NCBI GenBank assembly: GCA_021372535.1
Contig: JAJFUH010000197.1
Location: 1 to 21,196 of the forward strand
DNA from: a bacterium
GTDB lineage: Bacteria; Latescibacterota; Latescibacteria; Latescibacterales; Latescibacteraceae
Length of the DNA: 21,196 bases
Direction of reading: 5' to 3'
Position numbers and translations under genes: made by a program. The number at the start of each line of letters is the position of its first letter. Positions within the stretch are counted from its first letter, which is position 1. Below, one piece after another: positions 14,762 to 21,196 of this stretch. Below the pieces are notes generated by a model that saw only the letters and a list, made by a program, of their open reading frames with translations, searched no databases and was not told where the DNA came from.

Positions 14762-16711
14762 TTACATCTTCGGCGGATATTGCAAACCTTTCATATTCGT
14801 ATGGATCTTGTAGATTTTGTTGTAGCATGCAGCATACAGGGTCTGCATATCATCCCCGCCGAAACAGCAGCTCACCGGCATGATCGGGAAATTGATTATC
14901 CCGATCACCTGAGCTGTCTGCGGGCAGACAATCTGGATACCGATCTGCGTGGCAACGTATACATGACCGGCTTCATCGATAGTCATACCGTCCGCGCTCG
15001 TGGACCGTCCCTTTCTGTCGAGGACATCGGGAGTAAGAGCCAGTTCCGCAAACTTGCGGCCGTTGGCAAGGGTACCGTCCTCATTGACATCATAGGCCCA
15101 GAGCCAGTTATCCTTGTCGCTGTCGACATTCCACCATGTTTCGTTGTCATAGGTATTGTTGACATAGAGGATCTTGCCATCCGGGCTCAGAACAACACCG
15201 TTCGGCATGGCGAATTCGTTCGGTTCGATAACCCTGATGAGTTCTCCGTTCGGCTTGCGGTAATAGACACAGCGGCCGGGCTGAACGCGCTCATCGGGGA
15301 TAAACTGCGGATCGGTGAAATAGAGCCCGCCTTTTGCATCGGCGACGATGTCGTTCGGACCGTCGAGACGTTTGCCGTTATACATGCTCGCCAGAGTTCT
15401 CAGAACCTGTCCCTTGGTGTTCATTTCGATCACACGATGACCGAACATGTCGCATACGGCGAGATTACCGTTTCCAAACGGCATGGTTCCGTTCGTCTGC
15501 ATCTTGCCGGATGTAATATACCGGTATGTTCCATCGGGATCCATCTCGACGAGTGCGCTCTTCTTGGGATCGCCGGACCAGTCGGTCGCAAAAAACATGC
15601 TCGACACATACAGCTTTCCGTTCATCCACTTGGGGCCTTCGGTGAAGGTCAATCCGGGCTTCGTTGTGGCGCCATCGATGACAAGCTCGACCTTGGCGTC
15701 TTCAGGAACGATGGAACGGTAAGCATCATACCGTTTTTTCATGTTGTCGGTGTAATCTTTACGGACAGGCCAGAAAACATCGAGAACATCGCAGCCTAAT
15801 TCGCTGTTCGTTCCGCCATGAACCATACCCGCGGGAAGCAGCAGGACATCGCCCTTCTCCATACGTTTCACACCATCGAGGATAATTTCATCGATAGCGC
15901 CGCGAAGAACGATCATAACCTGTTCTTCGGGATGGTTGTGCTGCGGGAAGAACGAGCCGGGATCCATTCTCAGGAAGCTCAGCTGGGCGCCACCCGTGTT
16001 GATGAGTCGGGAATTTGCGCCTTTGACAAGCTCTGTGAACTGAATATCATAGTAATCATATACTTTATCAGGTTGCACGGAAGGAGGAATAGAATAGTTC
16101 TCGGCAGGAAGGCTTGCGGGAATATTCTGAGCGCCTGCTTTTTGCAGATAATCGAGGCGGATCGGCCAATAGACTTCGAGAATTTCAGCGCCGTCAGCTC
16201 CTGCCTTGACAGCGTTTTCAGCGCCTTTTTTAAGGTAAACGAAATCCATCCGGGGCTCGATACCATTCGTACCGTTTATCGGTGTCCGTTCGATTGCGAT
16301 CATGGTAACATTGGCGCCGCCAACCAGCTGTTCGACCGAGCCTTTGCAGACCATCATGACGCGCTCGCCGGCAAGGGTTTCCTTCGGAATTTCTGCACCG
16401 GGATCGAGCGTCATCCAGTTGATGAGAACATTTTTACCCCAATACATCTTGGCTTTTGCGCCCGGAGCAATTTCAACTACCGGAAGCGCATCGAGTTTTG
16501 TAACCACACCGGGCTCAAGATTCGAAACAATTTTTGTGTCCGGAACATCAGGCCGCGGAGTAAACGTAAGATTGTGTTGTTTCATGACCTGGTCATTAAC
16601 AGCCTTCCACGCCGGCTGCTTGGAACAGCCCAGGGCAAATACGAGAGAGACTATTAAAGCAGCGGTCAGCACTAATTTCACATAACTTCCAGCATTTCTT
16701 GAGGTTGCCAT
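14762..16711 (-). CDS. Lipoprotein with two cupin domains and an SMP-30/gluconolactonase-like propeller
   Basis: Predicted 649-aa lipoprotein. ATG at 16711 is chosen because AGGAGGAGG lies directly upstream; an in-frame GTG at 16729 would turn that site into coding sequence. Residues 10-28 are a signal with lipobox ALG-C29. Cupin 1 (about 65-190) lacks the metal histidines. Cupin 2 (about 215-325) keeps HNHPEE (His258, His260, Glu263) and LPAGMVH (His298). Both end in a matching E/D-V-Y/F-W-P-I/V-R-x-D-Y segment, which shows internal duplication. The propeller (about 350-649) has the SMP-30 residues in TEGPKW (Glu358), GPND (Asn453), MPNG (Asn504) and ADGM (Asp574), so it is probably a metal-dependent lactonase or related hydrolase. 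It is a single-gene transcript with its own terminator. The substrate is unknown. Confidence 0.85.
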   Translation of the reverse strand: MATSRNAGSYVKLVLTAALIVSLVFALGCSKQPAWKAVNDQVMKQHNLTFTPRPDVPDTKIVSNLEPGVVTKLDALPVVEIAPGAKAKMYWGKNVLINWMTLDPGAEIPKETLAGERVMMVCKGSVEQLVGGANVTMIAIERTPINGTNGIEPRMDFVYLKKGAENAVKAGADGAEILEVYWPIRLDYLQKAGAQNIPASLPAENYSIPPSVQPDKVYDYYDIQFTELVKGANSRLINTGGAQLSFLRMDPGSFFPQHNHPEEQVMIVLRGAIDEIILDGVKRMEKGDVLLLPAGMVHGGTNSELGCDVLDVFWPVRKDYTDNMKKRYDAYRSIVPEDAKVELVIDGATTKPGLTFTEGPKWMNGKLYVSSMFFATDWSGDPKKSALVEMDPDGTYRYITSGKMQTNGTMPFGNGNLAVCDMFGHRVIEMNTKGQVLRTLASMYNGKRLDGPNDIVADAKGGLYFTDPQFIPDERVQPGRCVYYRKPNGELIRVIEPNEFAMPNGVVLSPDGKILYVNNTYDNETWWNVDSDKDNWLWAYDVNEDGTLANGRKFAELALTPDVLDRKGRSTSADGMTIDEAGHVYVATQIGIQIVCPQTAQVIGIINFPIMPVSCCFGGDDMQTLYAACYNKIYKIHTNMKGLQYPPKM

Positions 16712-16766
16712 TTCCTCCTCCTTATACACAGTTAACGGTTACAGGATACATACATAATAGTACGTA

Positions 16767-16795
16767 TATATCGCACATTTTGTTTTTTTTTGCAA
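16767..16795 (-). promoter_or_regulatory. Candidate promoter of the lipoprotein gene
   Basis: On the minus strand TTGCAA (16795-16790) and GATATA (16772-16767) are 17 nt apart, with an A-rich spacer. The predicted start is near 16760, about 48 nt before the ATG. The -10 match is imperfect. Confidence 0.33.
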
Positions 16796-16849
16796 GTGAT
16801 ATTGTAATAAAATTGGCGATATCCCACTATTTCCGCACATCTTTTATAT

Positions 16850-16882
16850 GATACTTCCTTTGCACGCCCAAAGGAAAGTATC
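16850..16882. repeat. Long hairpin repeat, copy 2
   Basis: GATACTTCCTTTG (16850-16862) and CAAAGGAAAGTATC (16869-16882) pair around the loop CACGCC, with one unpaired A. It differs from copy 1 at 14375-14408 by one deletion and two substitutions and lies in the same orientation. It sits between the divergent lipoprotein and lpxH-like genes. The rest of the spacer 16712-17021 holds only the two promoters. Confidence 0.75.
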
Positions 16883-16986
16883 AAAATATTACAATGCATT
16901 CAGGTGTAATTATTAAAAAGAGAACTGAAACATGAATTAGAGGAGAGAAGTCTGAGAACCATACGCTTCAGCGCTCAGAAAACACC

Positions 16987-17015
16987 TTGAATCACCCGCA
17001 CATCCGCCGTATATT
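16987..17015 (+). promoter_or_regulatory. Promoter of the lpxH-like gene, predicted to give a leaderless mRNA
   Basis: TTGAAT (16987-16992), an exact 17-nt spacer, and TATATT (17010-17015). The ATG of the gene is at 17022, six bases after the -10 box, where transcription itself would be expected to start. No Shine-Dalgarno is present. Confidence 0.55.
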
Positions 17016-17021
17016 AACCTT

Positions 17022-17795
17022 ATGAATAACAATCACACACACCTGCCCGACAGGATCGCTTTCATCGCGGATGCGCACCTCGGTATTTCCGAGGACAGCC
17101 CCGGACGAGCCGAAACACTGGCTTCGTTTCTTCGCTGGCTGAACGGCAAGGTTTCCCACCTTTACATAGTCGGGGACCTGTTCGATTTCTGGTTCGAATA
17201 CCGGCATGTCGTCCCGAATACGGCGCCGAGGGTAGTATTCGAGCTCTACAATCTTGTGCGGTCAGGTGTTATCGTGACCCTCTTTGCGGGTAATCATGAC
17301 TACTGGCTCGGTACATATATGGAGAAAAGTGTCGGAGTAACCATCGTATCGGACGAGGCTTCAGTCGAGCATCAGGGGCACCGGCTTTTCATTCATCACG
17401 GGGACGGGCTCTATCCCGATGACCACGGATACCGCTTTCTGAAAAAAATCCTCCGCAACAGGGCCGCGATTTTCCTCTACGGTCTCCTCCACCCCGATCT
17501 GGCATATAACATCGCCCACCTGTTCTCGAAAACTTCGCGCAACTACCTTGCTCCACCCCCGGGCAGGGACGAGCTCTATGCGGGCCTTTTCCGCGAAATC
17601 GCCGACAGACGCCTCAAAGAGGGCTATGACGCCGTCGTATACGGTCACTGTCATGTCCCGCTCGTCGAACGGCGCGGAAACGGCACACTCGTTCTCCTCG
17701 GCGACTGGATTACTCATAATACGTACGTTTTTCTCGAAAACGGGGAGTTCACGCTCAATACCTGGAACATCAACACGGAGAATACCCATGGCTGA
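17022..17795 (+). CDS. lpxH: UDP-2,3-diacylglucosamine diphosphatase-like metallophosphoesterase
   Basis: Predicted to split UDP-2,3-diacylglucosamine into lipid X and UMP in lipid A synthesis, at the inner face of the cytoplasmic membrane. 257 aa. Metal-binding motifs occur in order: DAHLG (Asp17, His19), GDLFDFW (Asp52), GNHD (89-92), HHGDG (124-128) and GHCHVP (near 209). The third motif is GNHD, not the GNRD of E. coli LpxH, and HHGDGLYPDD with the LHPD and SKTSR segments matches the variant common in FCB bacteria. ATG 17022 has no ribosome site and lies where its promoter should start transcription. It shares 8 nt with the following DUF4432 gene. A different phosphodiesterase substrate cannot be excluded. 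Confidence 0.85.
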   Translation: MNNNHTHLPDRIAFIADAHLGISEDSPGRAETLASFLRWLNGKVSHLYIVGDLFDFWFEYRHVVPNTAPRVVFELYNLVRSGVIVTLFAGNHDYWLGTYMEKSVGVTIVSDEASVEHQGHRLFIHHGDGLYPDDHGYRFLKKILRNRAAIFLYGLLHPDLAYNIAHLFSKTSRNYLAPPPGRDELYAGLFREIADRRLKEGYDAVVYGHCHVPLVERRGNGTLVLLGDWITHNTYVFLENGEFTLNTWNINTENTHG

Positions 17796-18864
17796 ACTGT
17801 TTCATTTGTCCCTGAAAAAGAAGGATATCCTCGAACGTGTCGGCGATATCTCACAGATATGCGACGCCCGGAAAAAAGTCTACACGGACGGCAAAAGCAC
17901 CGGTGTCGAGATCATCGATGTCACTACCGGCTCGGGTCTTGCATTCAGCGTTCTCCCTTCGAGGGGACTCGATATCTCGGCAGCATCGTTCAAAAGCGAG
18001 CCCATAGCATGGAAATCCGCCACCGGCGAGGTATCGCCCGCTTTTTACGAACCGGAAGGGTACGGCTGGCTCAGAGGCTTTTTCGGCGGGCTTCTCACCA
18101 CATGCGGCATGACCTATTCATCACACCCGTGTGAGGATGACGGCGAACAGCTCGGGCTCCACGGGCGTGTATCGAATATTCCCGCCGAGGACGTGAACAT
18201 CCACAAAACATGGGAAAAGGACGATTATCATCTCACTGTTTCCGGCATTGTACGCGAAACAAAGGTTTTCGGCCACAAGCTCGTTTTGTCACGCACGATC
18301 AGGACGTCACTCGGATCGTCGAGCCTTATCATCGAGGATGTTGTGGAAAACACCGGGTTCTCCGAAAGCCCCCTCATGATGCTCTACCATGTCAACATCG
18401 GCTGGCCGGTATTATCCGAGCATTCACGCCTCGTCTCCCCTACCGCGGGAGTCAGACCCGCCGATGACGAAGCACGGCGCGAGATAGATCAGTGGAGCAC
18501 ATTTCTTCCGCCTCAGGATGCATACAGGGAGCGGGTGTATTTCCACAATCTGACTGCCGACGCACAAGGAAGGATAAACCTTGCGCTCGTCAACGAATCC
18601 CGTGCGCGGGGAGTCTATCTCTCCTTTCTCAAGGAGGATTTTCCACACTTCGTTCAGTGGAAAATGATGGGAAAAGGAGAATATGTGGTCGGTATCGAGC
18701 CGGGAAACATCACCGGGAACCGCGCCCAGATGCGGAAAGACGGTTCGCTCGAATTCATCAAACCGGGCGCACGGCGTTCGTTCACGCTCGAGATCGGTGT
18801 TCTCGACGGGAACGATTCAATCAAATCGTTTACGGAAACAATTCTCAATCCGGCCTGTTCATAA
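17788..18864 (+). CDS. DUF4432 family protein, aldose-1-epimerase-like
   Basis: 358-aa member of the galactose mutarotase-like superfamily, probably a sugar-binding or sugar-epimerising cytosolic protein; no reaction is established for most DUF4432 proteins. Family features seen are VLPSRGLDI near the start, GLLTTCGMTY, GLHGRVSNIPAE with the conserved His, LSRTIRTSLG, and YHVNIGWPVL. The late EPGNITGNR segment corresponds to the region with the superfamily's catalytic Glu. ATG 17788 has GGAG 8 nt upstream. The frame is open back to 17548, but that extension lies within the lpxH-like gene in another frame and is not coding. The 8-nt overlap implies co-translation, though a link with lipid A synthesis is not obvious. 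No signal peptide is seen. Confidence 0.83.
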   Translation: MAELFHLSLKKKDILERVGDISQICDARKKVYTDGKSTGVEIIDVTTGSGLAFSVLPSRGLDISAASFKSEPIAWKSATGEVSPAFYEPEGYGWLRGFFGGLLTTCGMTYSSHPCEDDGEQLGLHGRVSNIPAEDVNIHKTWEKDDYHLTVSGIVRETKVFGHKLVLSRTIRTSLGSSSLIIEDVVENTGFSESPLMMLYHVNIGWPVLSEHSRLVSPTAGVRPADDEARREIDQWSTFLPPQDAYRERVYFHNLTADAQGRINLALVNESRARGVYLSFLKEDFPHFVQWKMMGKGEYVVGIEPGNITGNRAQMRKDGSLEFIKPGARRSFTLEIGVLDGNDSIKSFTETILNPACS

Positions 18865-18870
18865 AATTTA

Positions 18871-18930
18871 ATAGAACACGGATTTTCGCGGATTGAGCGG
18901 ATATACACGGATTTTTTCCTTTGTGGTTAA
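18871..18930. repeat. CGGAT tandem element followed by TTTGTGGTTAA
   Basis: Four CGGAT cores start at 18879, 18889, 18898 and 18908, that is every 9-10 bp, about one helical turn. They are followed by TTTGTGGTTAA. The same parts occur in inverted orientation at 20003-20245, on the other side of the aldo/keto reductase gene. The rest of the spacer up to 19018 shows nothing else I can name. Confidence 0.6.
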
Positions 18931-19018
18931 ATATTTTCAGATAAACCCGGGACAAAAAAACAGCACCCAGGTAATTAATCGAAACATCACCAATTTTATG
19001 CTGTAAGGAACAGATAAA

Positions 19019-19981
19019 ATGAATTTGAAAAGAATGGAATTGGGCAGCACGGGCATTGAGGTCAGCGAGCTGTGTTTCGGTACCCTCGTTTTAGGTACGC
19101 TTCAGGCAAACCTCGAACCGGAGACGGGAGCGCTGGCAGTCCGCCGCGCGTTCGAAATGGGAGTCAACTTCATCGACACGGCAAAAGGGTATAAGACCTA
19201 TGCACATACCCGGCTTGGTGTCGAAGGTTTCGATGATGTCGTCATCGCATCGAAGTCGCCGGTCGCCGGAAGAAAAGAAATGCGCGAGGATGTTGAGGCA
19301 TGTCTCCGCGAACTGGGGCGCGAGGTAATCGATATATTTCATCTTCACCTGGTCAGATCGAAGGAACATATGCGCGAGAAGGAGGGCGCGCTCGACGCCC
19401 TCGTAAGATGCCGTGAGGCGGGTTTGATCCGCGCGGTCGGCCTTACGGCGCACGGGCCTGAGGGAATGCTCTGCGCGCTCGATTACGATGAAATCGAGAT
19501 AGCGATGCCGATTTTGAACCAGAAAGGCCTCGGAATTTTAGGCGGAACGAGTGAAGATATGCTCGATGCAATCAGGAAGGTTCATGCAACGGGCCGCGGG
19601 ATTTATGACATGAAACCGCTCGGCGGCGGGCATCTGATCGCTGATATTCCCGGGGCGATCGGATATCTCCAGGACCTTAACCTGTTCCATTCGATCGCGG
19701 TGGGTCTGAAAACGCCGGAGGAAGTTGAAATCATGGCCGGAGTGTTCGAGCGCGATCCCGAAGCTGTCGAACGGGCGTATGCCATGGGGCGAGACCGCGC
19801 ACGTAAAAAACATCTCCATGTCTATGATTTTCTCTGCAAGAAGTGCGGAAAATGCGTCGATGCCTGCGCACAGGGGGCAATGTCTATCGGTGAAAAGAGC
19901 GCCAAAGCAGACCCCGACCTCTGCATTCTCTGCGGGTACTGCGCGGCGGCATGTCCCCAGTTCGCGATCAGGGTGATTTAG
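19019..19981 (+). CDS. Aldo/keto reductase with C-terminal two-cluster ferredoxin domain
   Basis: Probable oxidoreductase of 320 aa. The N-terminal AKR barrel (about 1-235) keeps the catalytic tetrad: Asp53 and Tyr58 in FIDTAKGY, Lys79 in VIASKSP, and His110 in DIFHLHLV. The C-terminal domain (about 268-320) has two 4Fe-4S motifs, CKKCGKCVDAC (Cys273, 276, 279, 283) and CILCGYCAAAC (Cys302, 305, 308, 312), with one Pro after the last Cys. Electron transfer between the clusters and a nucleotide or substrate is inferred. This fusion is a known AKR subgroup found mainly in anaerobes, but its substrates are mostly unknown. ATG 19019 has AAGGA about 9 nt upstream. It stands alone between repeat-rich spacers. 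Confidence 0.92.
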   Translation: MNLKRMELGSTGIEVSELCFGTLVLGTLQANLEPETGALAVRRAFEMGVNFIDTAKGYKTYAHTRLGVEGFDDVVIASKSPVAGRKEMREDVEACLRELGREVIDIFHLHLVRSKEHMREKEGALDALVRCREAGLIRAVGLTAHGPEGMLCALDYDEIEIAMPILNQKGLGILGGTSEDMLDAIRKVHATGRGIYDMKPLGGGHLIADIPGAIGYLQDLNLFHSIAVGLKTPEEVEIMAGVFERDPEAVERAYAMGRDRARKKHLHVYDFLCKKCGKCVDACAQGAMSIGEKSAKADPDLCILCGYCAAACPQFAIRVI

Positions 19982-20002
19982 GAGAGATTGTTCATGAAAT
20001 AA

Positions 20003-20029
20003 TTAACCACTAAGACACAAAGACACAAA
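20003..20029. repeat. Inverted counterpart of the GTGGTTAA repeat, with AAGACACA tandem units
   Basis: TTAACCAC (20003-20010) is the exact inverse of GTGGTTAA at 18923-18930. It runs into two direct units AGACACAA (20013-20028). The C/T-rich repeat at 4445-4494 is a looser relative. Confidence 0.6.
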
Positions 20030-20092
20030 TTTAGATAACATATTATTTACACTATTATTAGCAATCTCGCTTCCGATAGTATCTGATCTCCC

Positions 20093-20192
20093 CTGCCTGC
20101 GGCATCCCACCTTTTTTAAGGGGGAACGACTTGGGTGGCACTTTCATCCCCCTTTCTTTTATAAGGGAGATGCAGAGAAGCCGAGGGGGGTC
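20093..20192. repeat. Hairpin-rich CCCCTT/AAGGGG element
   Basis: It contains CCACC (20107-20111) pairing with GGTGG about 22 nt later, and CATCCCCCTT (20145-20154) pairing with AAGGGAGATG (20163-20172) with one mismatch. It ends in six G at 20185-20190. There is no coding frame of note. Such G/C-run palindromes are common dispersed non-coding repeats in environmental bacterial genomes. Confidence 0.55.
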
Positions 20193-20215
20193 AATCTTAC
20201 TGGATAGCAGGAAAT

Positions 20216-20245
20216 AAAATCCGCGTAAACCCGCGATCTATTAAT
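20216..20245. repeat. Inverted partial copy of the CGGAT element
   Basis: On the minus strand this reads TCGCGGGTTTACGCGGATTT, two to three units of the 9-10 bp CGGAT series seen at 18879-18912. With 20003-20029 it makes the right-hand, inverted bracket around the aldo/keto reductase gene. Confidence 0.5.
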
Positions 20246-20269
20246 TTTTTTATCGACACACCGGTCAGG

Positions 20270-21196
20270 TCAGAAAAACCGGAGCGGCGCGTCCTTGACG
20301 CTGTATACGTGAACCCCCATATGAGCTCGTTCGAGAGTACGGTAATCGTTGATTTTTCTGACATCGTCTCCATCTATTTCATAGAGGGCGATACGTTCGA
20401 TGTCGTTCTGCCCCATGCCGCGCTCATTGGCGATCCGCAGGAACGGCAGCTCGCGCGGGTCTTGACCCATAAGCCATGCGGCAACCGAATCGCACTCGAC
20501 CATCGACCGTGAAATGGTGATGAAATTGTTTAGATGAAGCTCTCCGGCGCCATCCACACCGACAATTCCTTCGACAAGGCTCACATACGGGTGGACATTC
20601 GAGGCAATATCCATCATCCGCTGACCCCACTGCTCTCCCCAGAACACCTTGTAATCGGGATCGAATTCCCCCTTTTTGAATGCATCCCAGCCGCCGGCGT
20701 CAAAATACGCCTTCGAGAACCCGCCCTCGTCCCAGTATTTGTAGCCCATTCCGGCATGTTTTACGTACAGGCTTTCTACCTGCCGCTGGTAGTCAGGATT
20801 GAACACTTTTTTGTGAGGCTGGAGTTTTATCCCATCGCTGAGGTCTTTCCATGGACGGCAGATGTGCATGTAGCCGACCGGCATGATCCCCTGGAGATTC
20901 TTCAGGGTAAGCGTCGTGAAACCGAGTTGGTGAATACGATCCTTTGCCATGTTTATGAACGTCGTATCCTTCTCGGTCACAAGCCGGAACAGAGGAATCT
21001 TCACCATGACAACGCCTTCGGGATTATCCACCCATGAAATTTCCGAGGACTCGTAATCCTTCCATGAATCATATTTCCCCTCGGTGAAGCACACATCGCG
21101 GGCATCGAGGAGTTCGCATATTCCTGACTGCACGAAATCCTGGTGACTGGCGGCGCCGTTTGCACCGACGACAATGTTGGTGTTGTTCATTTCCCT
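20270..21196 (-). CDS. DUF362 family protein, N-terminus probably cut by window edge
   Basis: The visible part is about 308 codons. It shows DUF362 features: a variable start with GANGAASHQDFV, then DTTFINMAKDRIHQLGFTTLTLKNLQGIMP, in which the KNLQG block is the family's best-conserved segment. NNFITISRSMVECDSVAAWLMGQDP is the usual late region. An internal ATG at 21190 is the only start in the window, but it lacks a good ribosome site and the usual N-terminal segment of the family would lie before it, so the true start is probably outside. Ferredoxin clusters fused to some DUF362 proteins are absent here. Function in the family is unknown. It converges with the aldo/keto reductase gene across a repeat-rich spacer. 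Confidence 0.75.
   Translation of the reverse strand, partial: REMNNTNIVVGANGAASHQDFVQSGICELLDARDVCFTEGKYDSWKDYESSEISWVDNPEGVVMVKIPLFRLVTEKDTTFINMAKDRIHQLGFTTLTLKNLQGIMPVGYMHICRPWKDLSDGIKLQPHKKVFNPDYQRQVESLYVKHAGMGYKYWDEGGFSKAYFDAGGWDAFKKGEFDPDYKVFWGEQWGQRMMDIASNVHPYVSLVEGIVGVDGAGELHLNNFITISRSMVECDSVAAWLMGQDPRELPFLRIANERGMGQNDIERIALYEIDGDDVRKINDYRTLERAHMGVHVYSVKDAPLRFF

Noticed and set aside
14600-15799. Plus-strand open frame of 399 codons opposite the lipoprotein gene
   Set aside because: Antisense to a clear multi-domain gene and runs through its terminator; no domain or ribosome site supports it.
15818-16657. Plus-strand open frame of 279 codons opposite the cupin domains
   Set aside because: Antisense shadow; the opposite strand shows aligned cupin motifs and a lipoprotein signal.
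16712-16729. GTG start giving the lipoprotein six more residues
   Set aside because: Those codons are the AGGAGGAGG ribosome site of the ATG at 16711.
17548-17787. Upstream extension of the DUF4432 reading frame
   Set aside because: It overlaps the metallophosphoesterase in another frame; the family N-terminus and GGAG site begin at 17788.
18871-18930. CRISPR array
   Set aside because: Units are only 9-10 bp, with no long repeats, unique spacers or cas genes.

Overview
This 21.2-kb window looks like chromosome from a Gram-negative bacterium of moderate GC. The best phylum-level guess is a lineage of the FCB or Latescibacterota-like group. That is inferred from a PorV/PorQ-type outer-membrane protein, a UDP-2,3-diacylglucosamine diphosphatase of the GNHD/HHGDG subtype typical of FCB bacteria, an MCE (MlaD) protein, and an HPr kinase joined to mannose-family PTS proteins. 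No rRNA, tRNA, CRISPR array, phage gene, transposase or plasmid gene was found.

Left part (1-9.1 kb, all minus strand). A long, tightly packed block is read from right to left: hpf, hprK, a mannose-family PTS IIA, a PTS IIB, mlaD, purB, glycerate 2-kinase, a PorV/PorQ-like outer-membrane protein, era, and purD (cut by the left edge). Several genes overlap or nearly touch (8-nt overlap hprK/IIA, 1-nt overlap mlaD/purB, 3-nt gap kinase/porV, 14-nt gap era/purD), so at least partial co-transcription is likely. A good sigma-70-type promoter lies between PTS IIA and IIB and may start a second transcript. The block mixes ribosome hibernation, PTS signalling, lipid transport across the envelope, purine synthesis and ribosome assembly.

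Middle part (9.1-14.3 kb, minus strand). A gene-free stretch of about 500 bp upstream of hpf is followed by hemW, two tandem signal peptidase I genes (lepB) and lepA (elongation factor 4). lepA and hemW each have a recognisable promoter. The lepA-lepB-hemW order is a housekeeping layout seen in many bacteria.

Right part (14.3-21.2 kb). This part is more accessory, with wider spacers rich in hairpins and dispersed-repeat-like DNA. It holds a large lipoprotein (degenerate cupin + intact cupin + SMP-30/gluconolactonase-like beta-propeller; minus), an apparently leaderless lpxH-like gene overlapping a DUF4432 aldose-epimerase-like gene (plus), an aldo/keto reductase with a C-terminal two-cluster ferredoxin domain (plus), and a DUF362 protein (minus, probably cut by the right edge). 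The lipoprotein gene is bracketed by two copies of a near-identical hairpin. The aldo/keto reductase gene is bracketed by inverted copies of a second composite repeat. The lactonase-like, epimerase-like and oxidoreductase genes suggest sugar or sugar-acid handling, but no pathway can be assigned from the window alone.

No obviously new multi-gene system is visible. The best leads are the leaderless lpxH promoter, the bi-cupin/propeller lipoprotein with a dead first cupin, the transporter-less hprK-IIA-IIB signalling cluster, and the repeats that bracket the accessory genes.
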